64,000 nucleotides of DNA from Rhodococcus yananensis. GTDB taxonomy: Bacteria > Actinomycetota > Actinomycetes > Mycobacteriales > Mycobacteriaceae. The stretch lies in the NCBI RefSeq assembly GCF_020515525.1, contig NZ_JAIYEP010000013.1, positions 1 through 64,000 on the forward strand, written 5' to 3'. The notes under the pieces were generated by a model. The model had not been told where the DNA came from and searched no databases. It worked only from the letters and a program-made list of their open reading frames with translations. Positions 8,466-16,944 of this stretch are shown piece by piece. Within the stretch, counting starts at the first letter, position 1; the number at the start of each line of letters is the position of its first letter. The position numbers and the translations under genes were made by a program.

Positions 8466-9006
8466 GGCCTCCGTCCACGTCGTGAACCCGCCAGGTCGCG
8501 GTATTCGGGAACGCGGGGTTCTCGACCGCCAGCAGCATGCGTGCACGGTCGCGGACGGTCTGTTTCGGCGGCAGCGGGTGCCCCTCGGTATCGACGAACT
8601 TCAGTCCGGTCGTGTCCAGACACAGGTCCACCGTGGCGGCCGCGTGGCCATCGGACACCGTGATGTCGCCGATCGTCGACCCCACGACGACGAGTGATCC
8701 CGACGCGCGCATTCCGTTCTCGATCTTGTCCCGCATGCGACGCTTCATCATCTCCGCGATCGCCTCACCCGCAACCGCGTCGACGATGCTCGGATCCGCA
8801 GCGGGATCGACGGTGGACCGGTTCCACACATCCAGGAAATCCTGTGCGAACACACCGATCTCGTCGACGAGCGCGCGACTCCCGTCCTCGCCCTCCGGGG
8901 TTGTCGCCGGTTGCGCTCCTCCGGCGGACGCGCATGCCGCGCAGCCCACCAGCACACCGGTCACCGCCGCTGCGACGCGGACCGCACCCGAATACCTCAC
9001 GCTCAC
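8440..9006 (-). CDS. Secreted lipoprotein of unknown function
   Basis: A 188-residue protein with an N-terminal signal sequence ending in a lipobox-like VGCAAC near residues 20-25, so it is probably lipid-anchored outside the membrane. The mature part has a helical stretch (AQDFLDVWNRS) and a beta-rich C-terminus (GSLVVVGSTIGDITVSDG), reminiscent of NTF2-like lipoproteins, but I do not recognise a family. GTG 9006 is the start; VRYSG at codon 3 is an alternative. It is divergent from the deacetylase-like lipoprotein (140 bp between starts) and convergent with idi. No regulator site was seen. Confidence 0.75.
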   Translation of the reverse strand: MSVRYSGAVRVAAAVTGVLVGCAACASAGGAQPATTPEGEDGSRALVDEIGVFAQDFLDVWNRSTVDPAADPSIVDAVAGEAIAEMMKRRMRDKIENGMRASGSLVVVGSTIGDITVSDGHAAATVDLCLDTTGLKFVDTEGHPLPPKQTVRDRARMLLAVENPAFPNTATWRVHDVDGGLTEPCTSA

Positions 9007-9146
9007 CCCTCACCTCCCGCCCCCCTGAGAACGCTACCGCCTCGATCCGGTCGTGCCCGGCTGAAACACGATATGTCGGGTCACGGCGGATCCGGGCCGG
9101 AAGCAATAGACTCCCGCCGACACCGCCTCGGAAGGGACGTGCGGCT

Positions 9147-10310
9147 TTGGTCGTCCGGATGTTGTTGCGCCTGATATCGATCCTCACCATCGTCACCGTC
9201 GTGGCGTGCGCACCCGAACCGATCCGCGAAACACCGGTCCCGATCGAGTTGGGCGCCCCGATGCCGATCGAACCGCCTCCCACACCGGCACCGGCGCGGA
9301 AGGAATCGAACGTCGAGATGGTGAGACTCGAACCCGGCGAGAAGCCACCGCAGTTCGTATTGTTCTCGTTCGACGGCGTGGGCCTGAGCCCGAACTGGGA
9401 TCTGTTCCTCGACACCGCGGCGCGGGTCGACGCCCGGTTCTCGGCGTTGATGACCGGCCTCTACTTCTTGACCGACGAGAACCGGCACCACTACCAGGGC
9501 CCGGGTCGCGCACCGGGCGAGGCCGCGATCGGTTTCGGAGGAACCGAGGACGGACTCCGCACCCAGATCGAGTATCTGAACCGCACCTGGCTCGACGGTC
9601 ATGAGATGGGCACCCACTACGTCGGACACTTCTGCGCCGGCAGCGGCTATCACGGCGACCGGTGGACCGTCGACGACTGGGATCTCGAGCTCGCCGAGTT
9701 CTACTCGCTGATGCGGGACTGGAAGGCCAACAACGGGATACAGGATGCCCCCGATCTCCTGTTCGGACCCGACGAGGTACGGGGTGGTCGCACACAATGC
9801 CTCGAGGGGCGCCTCGATCAGCTGATCCCGGCGTGGCACCGACACGGCATGACGTGGGATTCGTCGATGCCCGCGGACGAGCCGGGACTGTACTGGCCTC
9901 GCACCGTCGACGGAATCTGGGAGTTCGCCATTCCGTTCGTGTACTCACCGGCACTCGGCCGGCGTCAGACCGCGCTCGACTACAACTTCTGGGTGACCTT
10001 CAACGGCGCGCGCGACGAACCACACAGCGCGCCACACGCACGTCGGGTCGTGAAGGAGACCTACGACTACATGTATCAGCGTGCCTACCACGGCAATCGG
10101 GCACCGCTGGTCATCGCGAACCACTTCAACGACTGGAACGGCAACTCGTTCAATCCGGCCACCGCAGATTTCATGGCGGAGGTGTGCGACGACCCCGACA
10201 CCGTGTGCGCAACCCACAGTGATGTCGTGGAATGGCTGGAACTGCAGGACCCCGATGTCATCGCGCAGCTCCAGGCGCTGCCCGCAGTGGCGGTCGACGA
10301 CGCGTACTGA
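9147..10310 (+). CDS. Polysaccharide deacetylase-like lipoprotein
   Basis: A 387-residue predicted lipoprotein: hydrophobic ILTIVTVV followed by lipobox VACAP. The mature protein looks like the NodB/polysaccharide deacetylase fold: FVLFSFDGVG near 75 corresponds to motif 1 and HEMGTHYVGH near 155 to the metal-binding His pair. Motif 1 has Asp-Gly where classical enzymes have Asp-Asp, so the usual metal-binding Asp is missing and activity on cell-wall sugar is uncertain. TTG 9147 has GGAAGGGA 9 bp upstream and is my choice; ATG 9159 is possible. The frame stays open much further 5', but that part overlaps the opposite-strand lipoprotein and lacks a signal sequence. Confidence 0.75.
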   Translation: MVVRMLLRLISILTIVTVVACAPEPIRETPVPIELGAPMPIEPPPTPAPARKESNVEMVRLEPGEKPPQFVLFSFDGVGLSPNWDLFLDTAARVDARFSALMTGLYFLTDENRHHYQGPGRAPGEAAIGFGGTEDGLRTQIEYLNRTWLDGHEMGTHYVGHFCAGSGYHGDRWTVDDWDLELAEFYSLMRDWKANNGIQDAPDLLFGPDEVRGGRTQCLEGRLDQLIPAWHRHGMTWDSSMPADEPGLYWPRTVDGIWEFAIPFVYSPALGRRQTALDYNFWVTFNGARDEPHSAPHARRVVKETYDYMYQRAYHGNRAPLVIANHFNDWNGNSFNPATADFMAEVCDDPDTVCATHSDVVEWLELQDPDVIAQLQALPAVAVDDAY

Positions 10311-10339
10311 CCGCCACTACGCACACCCCGGGCGTGCTC

Positions 10340-11002
10340 TCACAGTCGCCGCATCACCGACACGACCTTCCCGAGGACCACTGCACGGTCGCCGTCGAGC
10401 GCCTCGTACGCGGGGTTGCGTGGCTCGAGGCGGACGTGTCCGCCTCGGCGCCGGAACACCTTCACCGTCGCTTCGTCGTCGATCATCGCGGCGACGATGT
10501 CACCGGAGTTCGCGTCGTTCTGCCGCCGGACGACAACGACGTCTCCGTCGCAGATCGCCGCGTCGATCATGGAATCTCCCCGCACCCGAAGCCCGAACAC
10601 CGTTCCGGACCCCACGAGTTCGCGGGGAAGTGACAGCACCTCGTCGCTGTGTTCTTCGGCGAGGATCGGGACCCCGGCCGCGATGTCGCCGACGACCGGC
10701 ACCGTCACACTGTTCTCGGATGCGCGTCGCTGCGGGTCCGCCGACAGGAACGGGCGGACGTCGAGTTGTCGCGCCATCGACGGTCCGCGGCGCAGGTAGC
10801 CCTTCTCGGTGAGATTCCTCAGGTGCGCGGACACCGAGGACGTCGAACGTAAGCCCACCGCGTCGGCGATCTGCCGAGTGCTCGGCGGGCATCCGTGGGT
10901 CGACGCCCAGTCGCGGATCGTCGCGAGGATGTGCTGCTGCCGCGGCGGCAGGTGCGAAGGGTCGAGGCCGCCGAACATCTCGAAGTCGTCGTAGTCGCTC
11001 AC
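10340..11002 (-). CDS. lexA: LexA repressor, SOS regulator
   Basis: Represses DNA-damage genes and cleaves itself when RecA filaments form. The 220-residue protein has an N-terminal winged helix (residues about 20-80; STRQIADAVGLRSTSSVSAH is the recognition region) and a C-terminal S24 peptidase domain. The cleavage site is Ala109-Gly110 in DIAAGVP, with catalytic Ser144 (RGDSMIDA) and Lys181 (ATVKVF). ATG 11002 gives the usual actinobacterial N-terminal extension. A weak LexA-type site lies 23 bp upstream (11025-11040), suggesting autoregulation, and better boxes precede ruvC and the radical SAM gene in this window. The next gene upstream on the same strand is a hypothetical, 85 bp away. Confidence 0.96.
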   Translation of the reverse strand: MSDYDDFEMFGGLDPSHLPPRQQHILATIRDWASTHGCPPSTRQIADAVGLRSTSSVSAHLRNLTEKGYLRRGPSMARQLDVRPFLSADPQRRASENSVTVPVVGDIAAGVPILAEEHSDEVLSLPRELVGSGTVFGLRVRGDSMIDAAICDGDVVVVRRQNDANSGDIVAAMIDDEATVKVFRRRGGHVRLEPRNPAYEALDGDRAVVLGKVVSVMRRL

Positions 11003-11024
11003 CCGGCGATCGTAGTGGTGACGT

Positions 11025-11040
11025 CCGAACGCGGATACGC
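11025..11040 (-). promoter_or_regulatory. Possible LexA box of lexA
   Basis: The sequence CCGAACGCGGATACGC keeps the CGAAC half of the actinobacterial SOS box (TCGAAC-N4-GTTCGA); the other half is degenerate (ATACG). The same CGAAC-N4-ATACG pattern occurs in the better placed box before the radical SAM gene. Its position just upstream of lexA fits autoregulation. Confidence 0.4.
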
Positions 11041-11087
11041 ACGGTCACACCCGATTCCCCGCCCATCCGGGTCACCGCCGCACCCGG

Positions 11088-11453
11088 TCAGCACGCCGTG
11101 CACGCCGCCCAGTGCTCCGGCGCGGACAACGTGAAGGCGACGGCGGAACCCGGCGTACGACCCGGGACGACGAGAACACGCCACCGCGGTACCCATTCGG
11201 CGATGTCGCCGCCGACCGCGAGTGCGTCGGCGATCGCACCGACATCGTGGTGACGGAACGCGAATTGCGCTCCGTCCCAGGACAACAGGACCGTGGTTTC
11301 GTCGACGATCGTCACGAGGGCGCGCACCGCGAGATCACGGTCGCGCAACGCACGACGCACGCGGATGTCGTGGATGCGGTGCCCGTCTCCGTGGGAGACA
11401 CAGGCGCGTGCAGCGTCGGGGACGGTGACGGACGAACGCACTGCGAGAGTCAT
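11088..11453 (-). CDS. Conserved hypothetical protein, 121 aa
   Basis: I do not recognise this small soluble protein. It begins TLAVRSSVTVPDAARACVSHGDG and has alternating basic and hydrophobic segments with two C-terminal cysteines (ACTAC). There is no TM segment or signal peptide. The start is well supported: GGAGGAAAC lies directly upstream of ATG 11453. It lies 85 bp upstream of lexA on the same strand, so read-through into lexA is possible. It is divergent from the formate/nitrite transporter, separated by 369 bp. Confidence 0.7.
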   Translation of the reverse strand: MTLAVRSSVTVPDAARACVSHGDGHRIHDIRVRRALRDRDLAVRALVTIVDETTVLLSWDGAQFAFRHHDVGAIADALAVGGDIAEWVPRWRVLVVPGRTPGSAVAFTLSAPEHWAACTAC

Positions 11454-11822
11454 GATGTTTCCTCCGGGTGAGCCCCGGGCCGGGGCGCTCCTGTCCGAGC
11501 CGGTCGGCGTCGAACCGCTTCGTCACCCGAACCACCCGCGAGCGTGGGGTTGGTGTGCTGTCAAGTCGGGGCTTGGCGACAGCAACTCGTGAAGCATCGC
11601 CGATGCTACCGCACCCGACGGACCGGCTGCCACACCGGGTCCGACCGTCACCGTGCGGGACGTTCGACGCACTGACAACGACCGGGCTCTTCCGACGAGA
11701 ACTCTCACAGTCCGCGCCCGTCGACCCTGAGCAGAACGCAACACGAACCAACCTCGTGGCAACGTCCGGGACACCACCCCGCCGGAGACTTGCCTCCACG
11801 TGTTTCACACCAGGAGGTTTCC
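11454..11822. other. Divergent intergenic region
   Basis: This 369-bp region must carry the promoters of the hypothetical gene (minus) and the formate/nitrite transporter (plus). I see the Shine-Dalgarno sequences at both ends and short GC-rich inverted stretches, but no operator, riboswitch or small ORF that I can defend. Confidence 0.5.
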
Positions 11823-12668
11823 GTGTCGTACGTTCCACCACCCGAATTGGCCCGCGCAATGGTCGACACGGGCCAGAGCAAGGTCCTCACATCCACCCGC
11901 GACACGCTGATCCGCGCGTTCATGGGTGGCGCGATCCTCGCGCTCGGCGCGGCCTTCGCGATCACCGTGACGGTTCAGACCGGCAGCGCCCTGCTCGGGG
12001 CACTGTTGTTCCCGGCCGGGTTCGTTGTTCTCTACCTGCTCGGGTTCGACCTGCTCACCGGCGTGTTCACGATGGTTCCGATGGCGTATCTCGACAGACG
12101 CCCCGGGGTGACCCTCAAGGGAATGTTCCGCACGTGGGGGCTGGTGTTCGTCGGCAACTTCGTCGGCGCCTTCACCATCGCTGTGATGATCACGTTCGTC
12201 ATCACGTACGGATACTCCATCCCGCCGGACGAGGTGGGTCAGCGGCTCGGCGAGATCGGTGAGGCCCGCACACTCGGCTACGCCGAGCACGGTGCCGCGG
12301 GTATGGCGACGCTGTTCCTGCGCGGCGTGCTGTGCAACTGGATGGTCTCGACCGGTGTCATCGCCGCGATGATGTCGAAGAATGTCACGGGCAAGGTCGT
12401 GGCGATGTGGATGCCCGTGATGCTGTTCTTCTACATGGGCTTCGAGCACTCCGTCGTCAACATGTTCCTGTTCCCGTCCGGTCTGCTGCTCGGCGGCGAT
12501 TTCTCACTGTCGGATTACCTGGTGTGGAACGAGATCCCCACCGTTCTGGGCAACATGGTGGGAGGCATCGTCTTCGTCGGCCTCGCCCTCTACATCACGC
12601 ACGTGCGCACCGGGCCCAAGCGTGAGGTGCCGACATCCACCGCGGAAAACGTGCCCGCGGACGTGTGA
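11823..12668 (+). CDS. Formate/nitrite transporter family protein
   Basis: A 281-residue FNT-family channel/transporter with six hydrophobic segments, expected as a pentamer in the cytoplasmic membrane moving formate or nitrite. Recognisable family features are GFDLLTGVFTMVP near 70, the FLRGVLCNWMV segment near 165, and GFEHSVVNMFLFP near 205, which carries the conserved pore His. GTG 11823 has AGGAGG 5 bp upstream. A strong hairpin follows the gene. No pyruvate formate-lyase or nitrite reductase gene is adjacent, but a copper nitrite reductase gene lies 13 kb away. Nitrite is my preferred substrate, by inference. Confidence 0.88.
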   Translation: MSYVPPPELARAMVDTGQSKVLTSTRDTLIRAFMGGAILALGAAFAITVTVQTGSALLGALLFPAGFVVLYLLGFDLLTGVFTMVPMAYLDRRPGVTLKGMFRTWGLVFVGNFVGAFTIAVMITFVITYGYSIPPDEVGQRLGEIGEARTLGYAEHGAAGMATLFLRGVLCNWMVSTGVIAAMMSKNVTGKVVAMWMPVMLFFYMGFEHSVVNMFLFPSGLLLGGDFSLSDYLVWNEIPTVLGNMVGGIVFVGLALYITHVRTGPKREVPTSTAENVPADV

Positions 12669-12697
12669 TACCGGACATTTCCGGCTCCTGAACACTG

Positions 12698-12733
12698 TCG
12701 GCGGCGGCCCTCACCTCCCTGGGCCGCCGCCGA
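12698..12733. terminator. Bidirectional hairpin between convergent genes
   Basis: A 13-bp perfect stem (TCGGCGGCGGCCC pairing with GGGCCGCCGCCGA) with a 10-nt loop lies between the ends of the FNT gene and the AlkZ-like gene. There is no long T tract, as is common in actinobacteria. Confidence 0.7.
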
Positions 12734-12794
12734 TGGTCCGTCCCCGTTCGTCGTCGTTCAGCATCGGGGCCACCGACGACTGCAGGATCCGCGC

Positions 12795-13988
12795 TCATGC
12801 ACCTGCCGATCCCTTCAACTGCTTCGACAGCGGTGTGGGGAATCTCGGCAGTACCTTCTCGCCCCCGAGCCACGCGCCGAGTCGTTCCGCTTCGCCCCGC
12901 AGGAATGCTGCGCCTTCGGACCCGATGTCCTCGAGCAGATGCAGGATCACCTCACCGGCGTCGTCCTGCCACCAGGTACCGACGATCCGACCGTCCCACC
13001 ACGCTGTGGGGCCGGCATTGCCCGTCGAGTCGAACAGCTGCGGACGATACTCGCCGAGGTACCAGTCGCGATCGAACCAGCCCATGGTGGTCGGGTCGAG
13101 GGCGGGCAGCAGCGCTCCCCACGGTTCGACGGCGCCGACCGCGTCCGCGTCGTCGGGCAACAGATACCCGATCTGCCCTCCCAGGTCGACCTCGACGACC
13201 CTGAGCTCGGCGAACGCGGTGCGTACGGCACGCACCGTCGTGCCCAGCCACCACTTGACGTCGGCTTCGGTCCCGGGACCGAAGGCCCGCAACCACAGCG
13301 CGACGAGCCGTCGTGTGCCGTCACTCTCGGAGACCCGGTCGATCGGTGCGCCGAGCCACGATTCCGTGGTCGTCCACGTCGGTCGTGCCGTCCGCCACCC
13401 CGCCCTGTTCGAGGCCCTCAGCACCCTGCCAGACGCCGACAACACGGTCAGAACCCTCGGGGCGAATGCGACCTTGCCGCCCCACGCTCGGCCCTCCCCG
13501 TACCGTATGGAGGCGTCGAGCATCGGGATCTGTGTCTTCAGCTCGGTGGAGGTGGCCTCCCTCCCGTCGGCGAGCGCCTCGAGAACCCGCTCGCCCGCTT
13601 CCGCGAGCCACCGTGCGCCGTCCACGTGGATGCCGGCCCGCTCGACATCCTTCGCTACGGCCCTGCGCTGGGCTGCGGCGACGCGGTTGCTCGCTCCGGC
13701 CTGCGCGTACGGCAGGACCTCGCGAGGAAACACGAACAGCGTGCGACGCATCGACAAGTGCCGCGCCAGGGTCCTGTCCTCGTAGAGAGCGGCATCGAGG
13801 TCGGGGACGCCGAAATCGTCGACACGCGCCCACGCCGACAGGTACACCGATGCCGGGTCCGTGCCGTGCAGGCACACCATGGACGCTGCTGCGTCCACCG
13901 GATCGGCAGCGCGGGACCCGGATGCGAGGCGGTGTCGCACGGCCAGCCGCGCAGATCTTTCGGTGGCGTCGATCGCACGCAGCGTCAT
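12795..13988 (-). CDS. Winged-helix DNA-binding protein, AlkZ-like (HTH_42 family)
   Basis: A 397-residue protein of the HTH_42/AlkZ-YcaQ family, whose studied members are DNA glycosylases that remove bulky or crosslinked bases. Visible family features are SMVCLHGTDPASVYLSAWAR near 40-60, TLARHLSMRRTLFVFP near 75-90, and late DRDWYLGEYRPQLFD and WWQDDAGEVILHLLED. Charged winged-helix segments lie between these. ATG 13988 is preferred because the protein then begins MTLRAIDATERSARL; a longer frame to 14039 has no added support. I did not locate a certain catalytic QxQ/QxD motif, so glycosylase activity is inferred. It converges with the FNT gene across a hairpin. Confidence 0.8.
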   Translation of the reverse strand: MTLRAIDATERSARLAVRHRLASGSRAADPVDAAASMVCLHGTDPASVYLSAWARVDDFGVPDLDAALYEDRTLARHLSMRRTLFVFPREVLPYAQAGASNRVAAAQRRAVAKDVERAGIHVDGARWLAEAGERVLEALADGREATSTELKTQIPMLDASIRYGEGRAWGGKVAFAPRVLTVLSASGRVLRASNRAGWRTARPTWTTTESWLGAPIDRVSESDGTRRLVALWLRAFGPGTEADVKWWLGTTVRAVRTAFAELRVVEVDLGGQIGYLLPDDADAVGAVEPWGALLPALDPTTMGWFDRDWYLGEYRPQLFDSTGNAGPTAWWDGRIVGTWWQDDAGEVILHLLEDIGSEGAAFLRGEAERLGAWLGGEKVLPRFPTPLSKQLKGSAGA

Positions 13989-14141
13989 GGCGGCGACCGT
14001 AGGGCACGGCACCGACAGCGGCAAGGAGCGCCGACGCACCGGTGTGATCGGTTCCCCCGTACACGGCCATCCGGGAACCGCGCGATCGCGCCATACGTCT
14101 TATTCTGTGTAGGTCCTGTCCACGAACACACAGAGAGAGCC

Positions 14142-14240
14142 ATGCGACGCGCCAAGCGCAAACCTCGAAGACCGACCCCGCCTCCGGGTGACGACCCCGT
14201 CACCCACGCTGCTTCCGAGCTTCGGACGTTCCCGTGCTGA
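14142..14240 (+). CDS. Small basic ORF overlapping the CNNM gene start
   Basis: A 32-residue frame, MRRAKRKPRRPTPPPGDDPV onward, has AGAGAG upstream and its TGA (14238-14240) overlaps the GTG start of the next gene by 7 bp. The arrangement suggests translational coupling. A TATTCT -10-like sequence lies about 40 bp upstream, at 14101. I know no matching family. It could be a leader peptide, a small basic protein or chance. Confidence 0.35.
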   Translation: MRRAKRKPRRPTPPPGDDPVTHAASELRTFPC

Positions 14241-15601
14241 CCGCGCTCGGTATCGCGTTCGGAGTGTTCGTGGTCCTGGCGATCACTGCACTGACCGGCT
14301 ATTTCGTCGCCCAGGAATTCGCGTTCATGGCGGTGGATCGCTCACGGATGAGGGCGCGGGCCGAGAGCGGGGACAAACCCTCTGCCCGTGTACTGTCCGT
14401 CACCCGCCGCACCTCGTTCATGCTGTCCGGCGCCCAGCTGGGCATCACCGTCACCGGCCTGCTCGTCGGCTACGTCGCGGAACCACTGATCGGCAGCGGC
14501 CTCGGTGAACTCTTCGGCGGTGTGGGTGTGCCCACCGCCGTCGGTGTCGCGGTCGGCACCGTGCTGGCCGTGCTGTTCTCCACGGTCGTCCAGATGGTCT
14601 TCGGCGAACTCGTTCCGAAGAACCTAGCCATCGCCCGGCCCGAACCGGTCGCCCGGTGGCTGGCCTTGTCGACGACCGTCTATCTCAAGCTCTTCGGCTG
14701 GCTCATCCGACTGTTCGACGCCGCATCGAACCTGCTCCTGCGGATGCTGCGGATCGAACCGGTGCACGATGTGGAGCACTCGGCCACACCTCGGGATCTC
14801 GAGCACATCGTCGCCGAGTCCCGCGACACCGGTGAGTTGCCGACCGAACTGTCGACGCTGCTCGACCGGATCCTCGACTTCCCCACCCGGACCGCCGAGC
14901 ACGCCATGATCCCTCGTGCCCGGGTCGATCTCGTCGACGTCGACGAGTCCGTCGAGAGCGTGCTGACCAAGATGAGCACCGGCCACACCCGGTATCCCGT
15001 CGTGGGCACGTCGTCGGACGATGTGCGCGGCGTCGTGCACCTGCACGACCTGCTGGGCATCGACACGTCGACCGGTACGGCCGGAGCTCTGTGCCGTCCG
15101 GCCGTGATCGTCCCCATCACACTGCCGTTGCCGCAGGTGTTGTCGGCGCTCGACGCAGCCGGTGACGAGATGGCCCTGGTGATCGACGAGTACGGCGGCT
15201 TCGCCGGTGTCGTCACCGTCGAGGACCTTGCGGAGGAACTCGTCGGCGAGATCGCGGACGAGCACGACACACCGGTGGAGGCCCAGGTGATCGTTCCCGA
15301 AGGGGAGGGATGGCTGATGCGTGGCGACGTGCATCTCGACGAGGTGTCGCGCACCCTCGATCACGAGTTGCCCGAGGGCGACTACGAGACCCTCGCCGGT
15401 CTGGTCATCGCCGAGTTCGGTGGGCTGCCGGAGGTCGGTGACGTCGTGCAGATCCCTCTGGAACCGGACCCGGCCGAGCTCGTCCACGATGTGCACCCGC
15501 CGTCACGGACGTTGATCGCCGACGTGCGCGAGATCGACAAGCACGTACCCGCCGCGCTGTTCGTCCGGCTGCGCACCGACGAGGTGAGCACCCATGAGTA
15601 A
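14234..15601 (+). CDS. CNNM/HlyC-CorC family membrane protein with CBS domains
   Basis: A 455-residue protein of the CNNM (DUF21)-CBS-CorC_HlyC family, which is linked to divalent cation (Mg/Co) transport or efflux. Order: three to four TM segments within residues 1-140 (TGYFVAQEFAFMAVD, LGITVTGLLVGY, VFGELVPKNLA), a CBS pair at about 195-330 ending in LVIDEYGGFAGVVTVED, then a C-terminal CorC_HlyC domain with GDYETLAGLVI. GTG 14234 is the start. Its stop overlaps the next CNNM gene in ATGAGTAA (8 bp), so the two are co-translated and may form a heteromer. Confidence 0.88.
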   Translation: MLTALGIAFGVFVVLAITALTGYFVAQEFAFMAVDRSRMRARAESGDKPSARVLSVTRRTSFMLSGAQLGITVTGLLVGYVAEPLIGSGLGELFGGVGVPTAVGVAVGTVLAVLFSTVVQMVFGELVPKNLAIARPEPVARWLALSTTVYLKLFGWLIRLFDAASNLLLRMLRIEPVHDVEHSATPRDLEHIVAESRDTGELPTELSTLLDRILDFPTRTAEHAMIPRARVDLVDVDESVESVLTKMSTGHTRYPVVGTSSDDVRGVVHLHDLLGIDTSTGTAGALCRPAVIVPITLPLPQVLSALDAAGDEMALVIDEYGGFAGVVTVEDLAEELVGEIADEHDTPVEAQVIVPEGEGWLMRGDVHLDEVSRTLDHELPEGDYETLAGLVIAEFGGLPEVGDVVQIPLEPDPAELVHDVHPPSRTLIADVREIDKHVPAALFVRLRTDEVSTHE

Positions 15602-16607
15602 TCCCTGGGTCGTACTCGCTGCGACGGTCCTGCTGATCGCCGCGAGTGCGTTCTTCGTCGCGGTCGAATTCTCGTTGATCTCCGCGCGGCGCCATCGCCT
15701 CGAGGACGCCGCCACGCACAGCCGTTCCGCACGCGCCGCCGTGCGCAGCGCATCGGAACTGACGGTGCTGCTGGCCGGATCCCAACTGGGCATCACCGTC
15801 TGCACGCTGGCACTCGGGTCGATCACGAAGCCCGCGGTACACCACTGGCTCACCCCGGTCTTCGAACACTGGGGCGCACCCTTGTGGCTGGCGGATGCAG
15901 CGGGATTCGTCCTCGCTCTGGTCATCGTGACGTTCGTGCACCTGGTGGTCGGCGAGATGGCCCCGAAGTCGTGGGCCATCGCGCATCCCGAGAAGTCCGC
16001 GACGATGCTGGCCCTGCCCATGCGCGCGTTCATGTGGGTGATGCGCCCGGTGATCGTCCAGTTGAACAATCTGGCCAACTGGTGCTTGCACAAGGTCGGC
16101 GTGGAAGCGGTCGATCAGGTCGCATCCGGCCAGGACCCCGACGCGCTGCGCCACCTCGTGGAACATTCTGCGACGGTGGGAACCCTCGATGAGCGCTACC
16201 ACGGTCACCTCACGAGCGCGCTCGAACTCGAAGCGCTCACGGTCGGCGACATCGTCACCCCGACGACACGCCCGAGCAGTGTCCGCCCGGAGGACACTCC
16301 CGCGGTGATCCAGGAAACGGCACGTCGCACCGGGCATTTCCGGCTGCTGGTACGCACCGACGGCCACGTCGAGGGAGTCGTGCACGTCCGCGACAGCCTG
16401 CACGCCGAGGACGGCGCTACGGCCGCCGATCTGATGCGTCCGACCCTTTCCCTCGACGCTACGACGCCCGTGTACGAGGGCCTGAGCACCATGCGGGAGA
16501 CGCGCAACCATCTGGCGACCGTCACCGCGAACGGTTCTGTGATCGGTCTGATCACGTTGACGGATGTGCTGTCGCGTCTGCTGCCTTCGGAGGACGCGGT
16601 GTCCTGA
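15594..16607 (+). CDS. CNNM family membrane protein with CBS domains (shorter paralogue)
   Basis: A 337-residue paralogue of the preceding gene: DUF21 membrane part (residues about 1-165, with FFVAVEFSLISARR, LGITVCTLALGS and VVGEMAPKSWA) followed by a CBS pair ending in VTANGSVIGLITLTD. It lacks the C-terminal CorC_HlyC domain, hence the shorter length. Tandem long/short CNNM pairs are common in actinobacteria. The start overlaps the upstream stop by 8 bp. A strong terminator follows at 16627. Confidence 0.86.
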   Translation: MSNPWVVLAATVLLIAASAFFVAVEFSLISARRHRLEDAATHSRSARAAVRSASELTVLLAGSQLGITVCTLALGSITKPAVHHWLTPVFEHWGAPLWLADAAGFVLALVIVTFVHLVVGEMAPKSWAIAHPEKSATMLALPMRAFMWVMRPVIVQLNNLANWCLHKVGVEAVDQVASGQDPDALRHLVEHSATVGTLDERYHGHLTSALELEALTVGDIVTPTTRPSSVRPEDTPAVIQETARRTGHFRLLVRTDGHVEGVVHVRDSLHAEDGATAADLMRPTLSLDATTPVYEGLSTMRETRNHLATVTANGSVIGLITLTDVLSRLLPSEDAVS

Positions 16608-16626
16608 CCTCGGATCGACGTCGGAC

Positions 16627-16661
16627 GCTCACCCCGGGTTCGTGACGAGCCCGGGGTGAGC
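16627..16661 (+). terminator. Intrinsic-type terminator after the CNNM pair
   Basis: Perfect 12-bp stem GCTCACCCCGGG/CCCGGGGTGAGC with an 11-nt loop, 19 bp after the CNNM stop and followed by CCTTCGT. Confidence 0.8.
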
Positions 16662-16944
16662 CCTTCGTATCGGGCCGGATGCTCGTCGTCGCTGCGACAC
16701 GCCGTGCCCCGTCGCCGATCGCGGGGCCGGCGATTGTTCTCGCCGGGTTCCGTGCCCGTCGGGCCGACAGTGGCGCTGCACACCCAGAAACAGCGGGCCG
16801 TTCGAGCATGAGCCTCACGGCGACACGCCGCGCGTCCGAGTGGAATGTTCGTTCGTCGTGACGTAGAACTGTGTGTGAAGCATCACATTCGAGTAACGCA
16901 CAGGAGCAGGTCACCCAGCGGTGGCCGCGCGGCAGGGAGCACTC
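16662..16944. other. Intergenic region before small genes
   Basis: About 280 bp with no convincing gene. It contains TGTGAAGCATCACA at 16874-16887, whose arms resemble a CRP/GlxR site but with a 4-bp instead of 6-bp spacer. The Shine-Dalgarno AGGGAG of the next gene lies at 16934-16939. Confidence 0.45.

Noticed and set aside
16874-16887. CRP/GlxR site TGTGAAGCATCACA
   Set aside because: Arms match, but the spacer is 4 bp; the consensus needs 6 bp.
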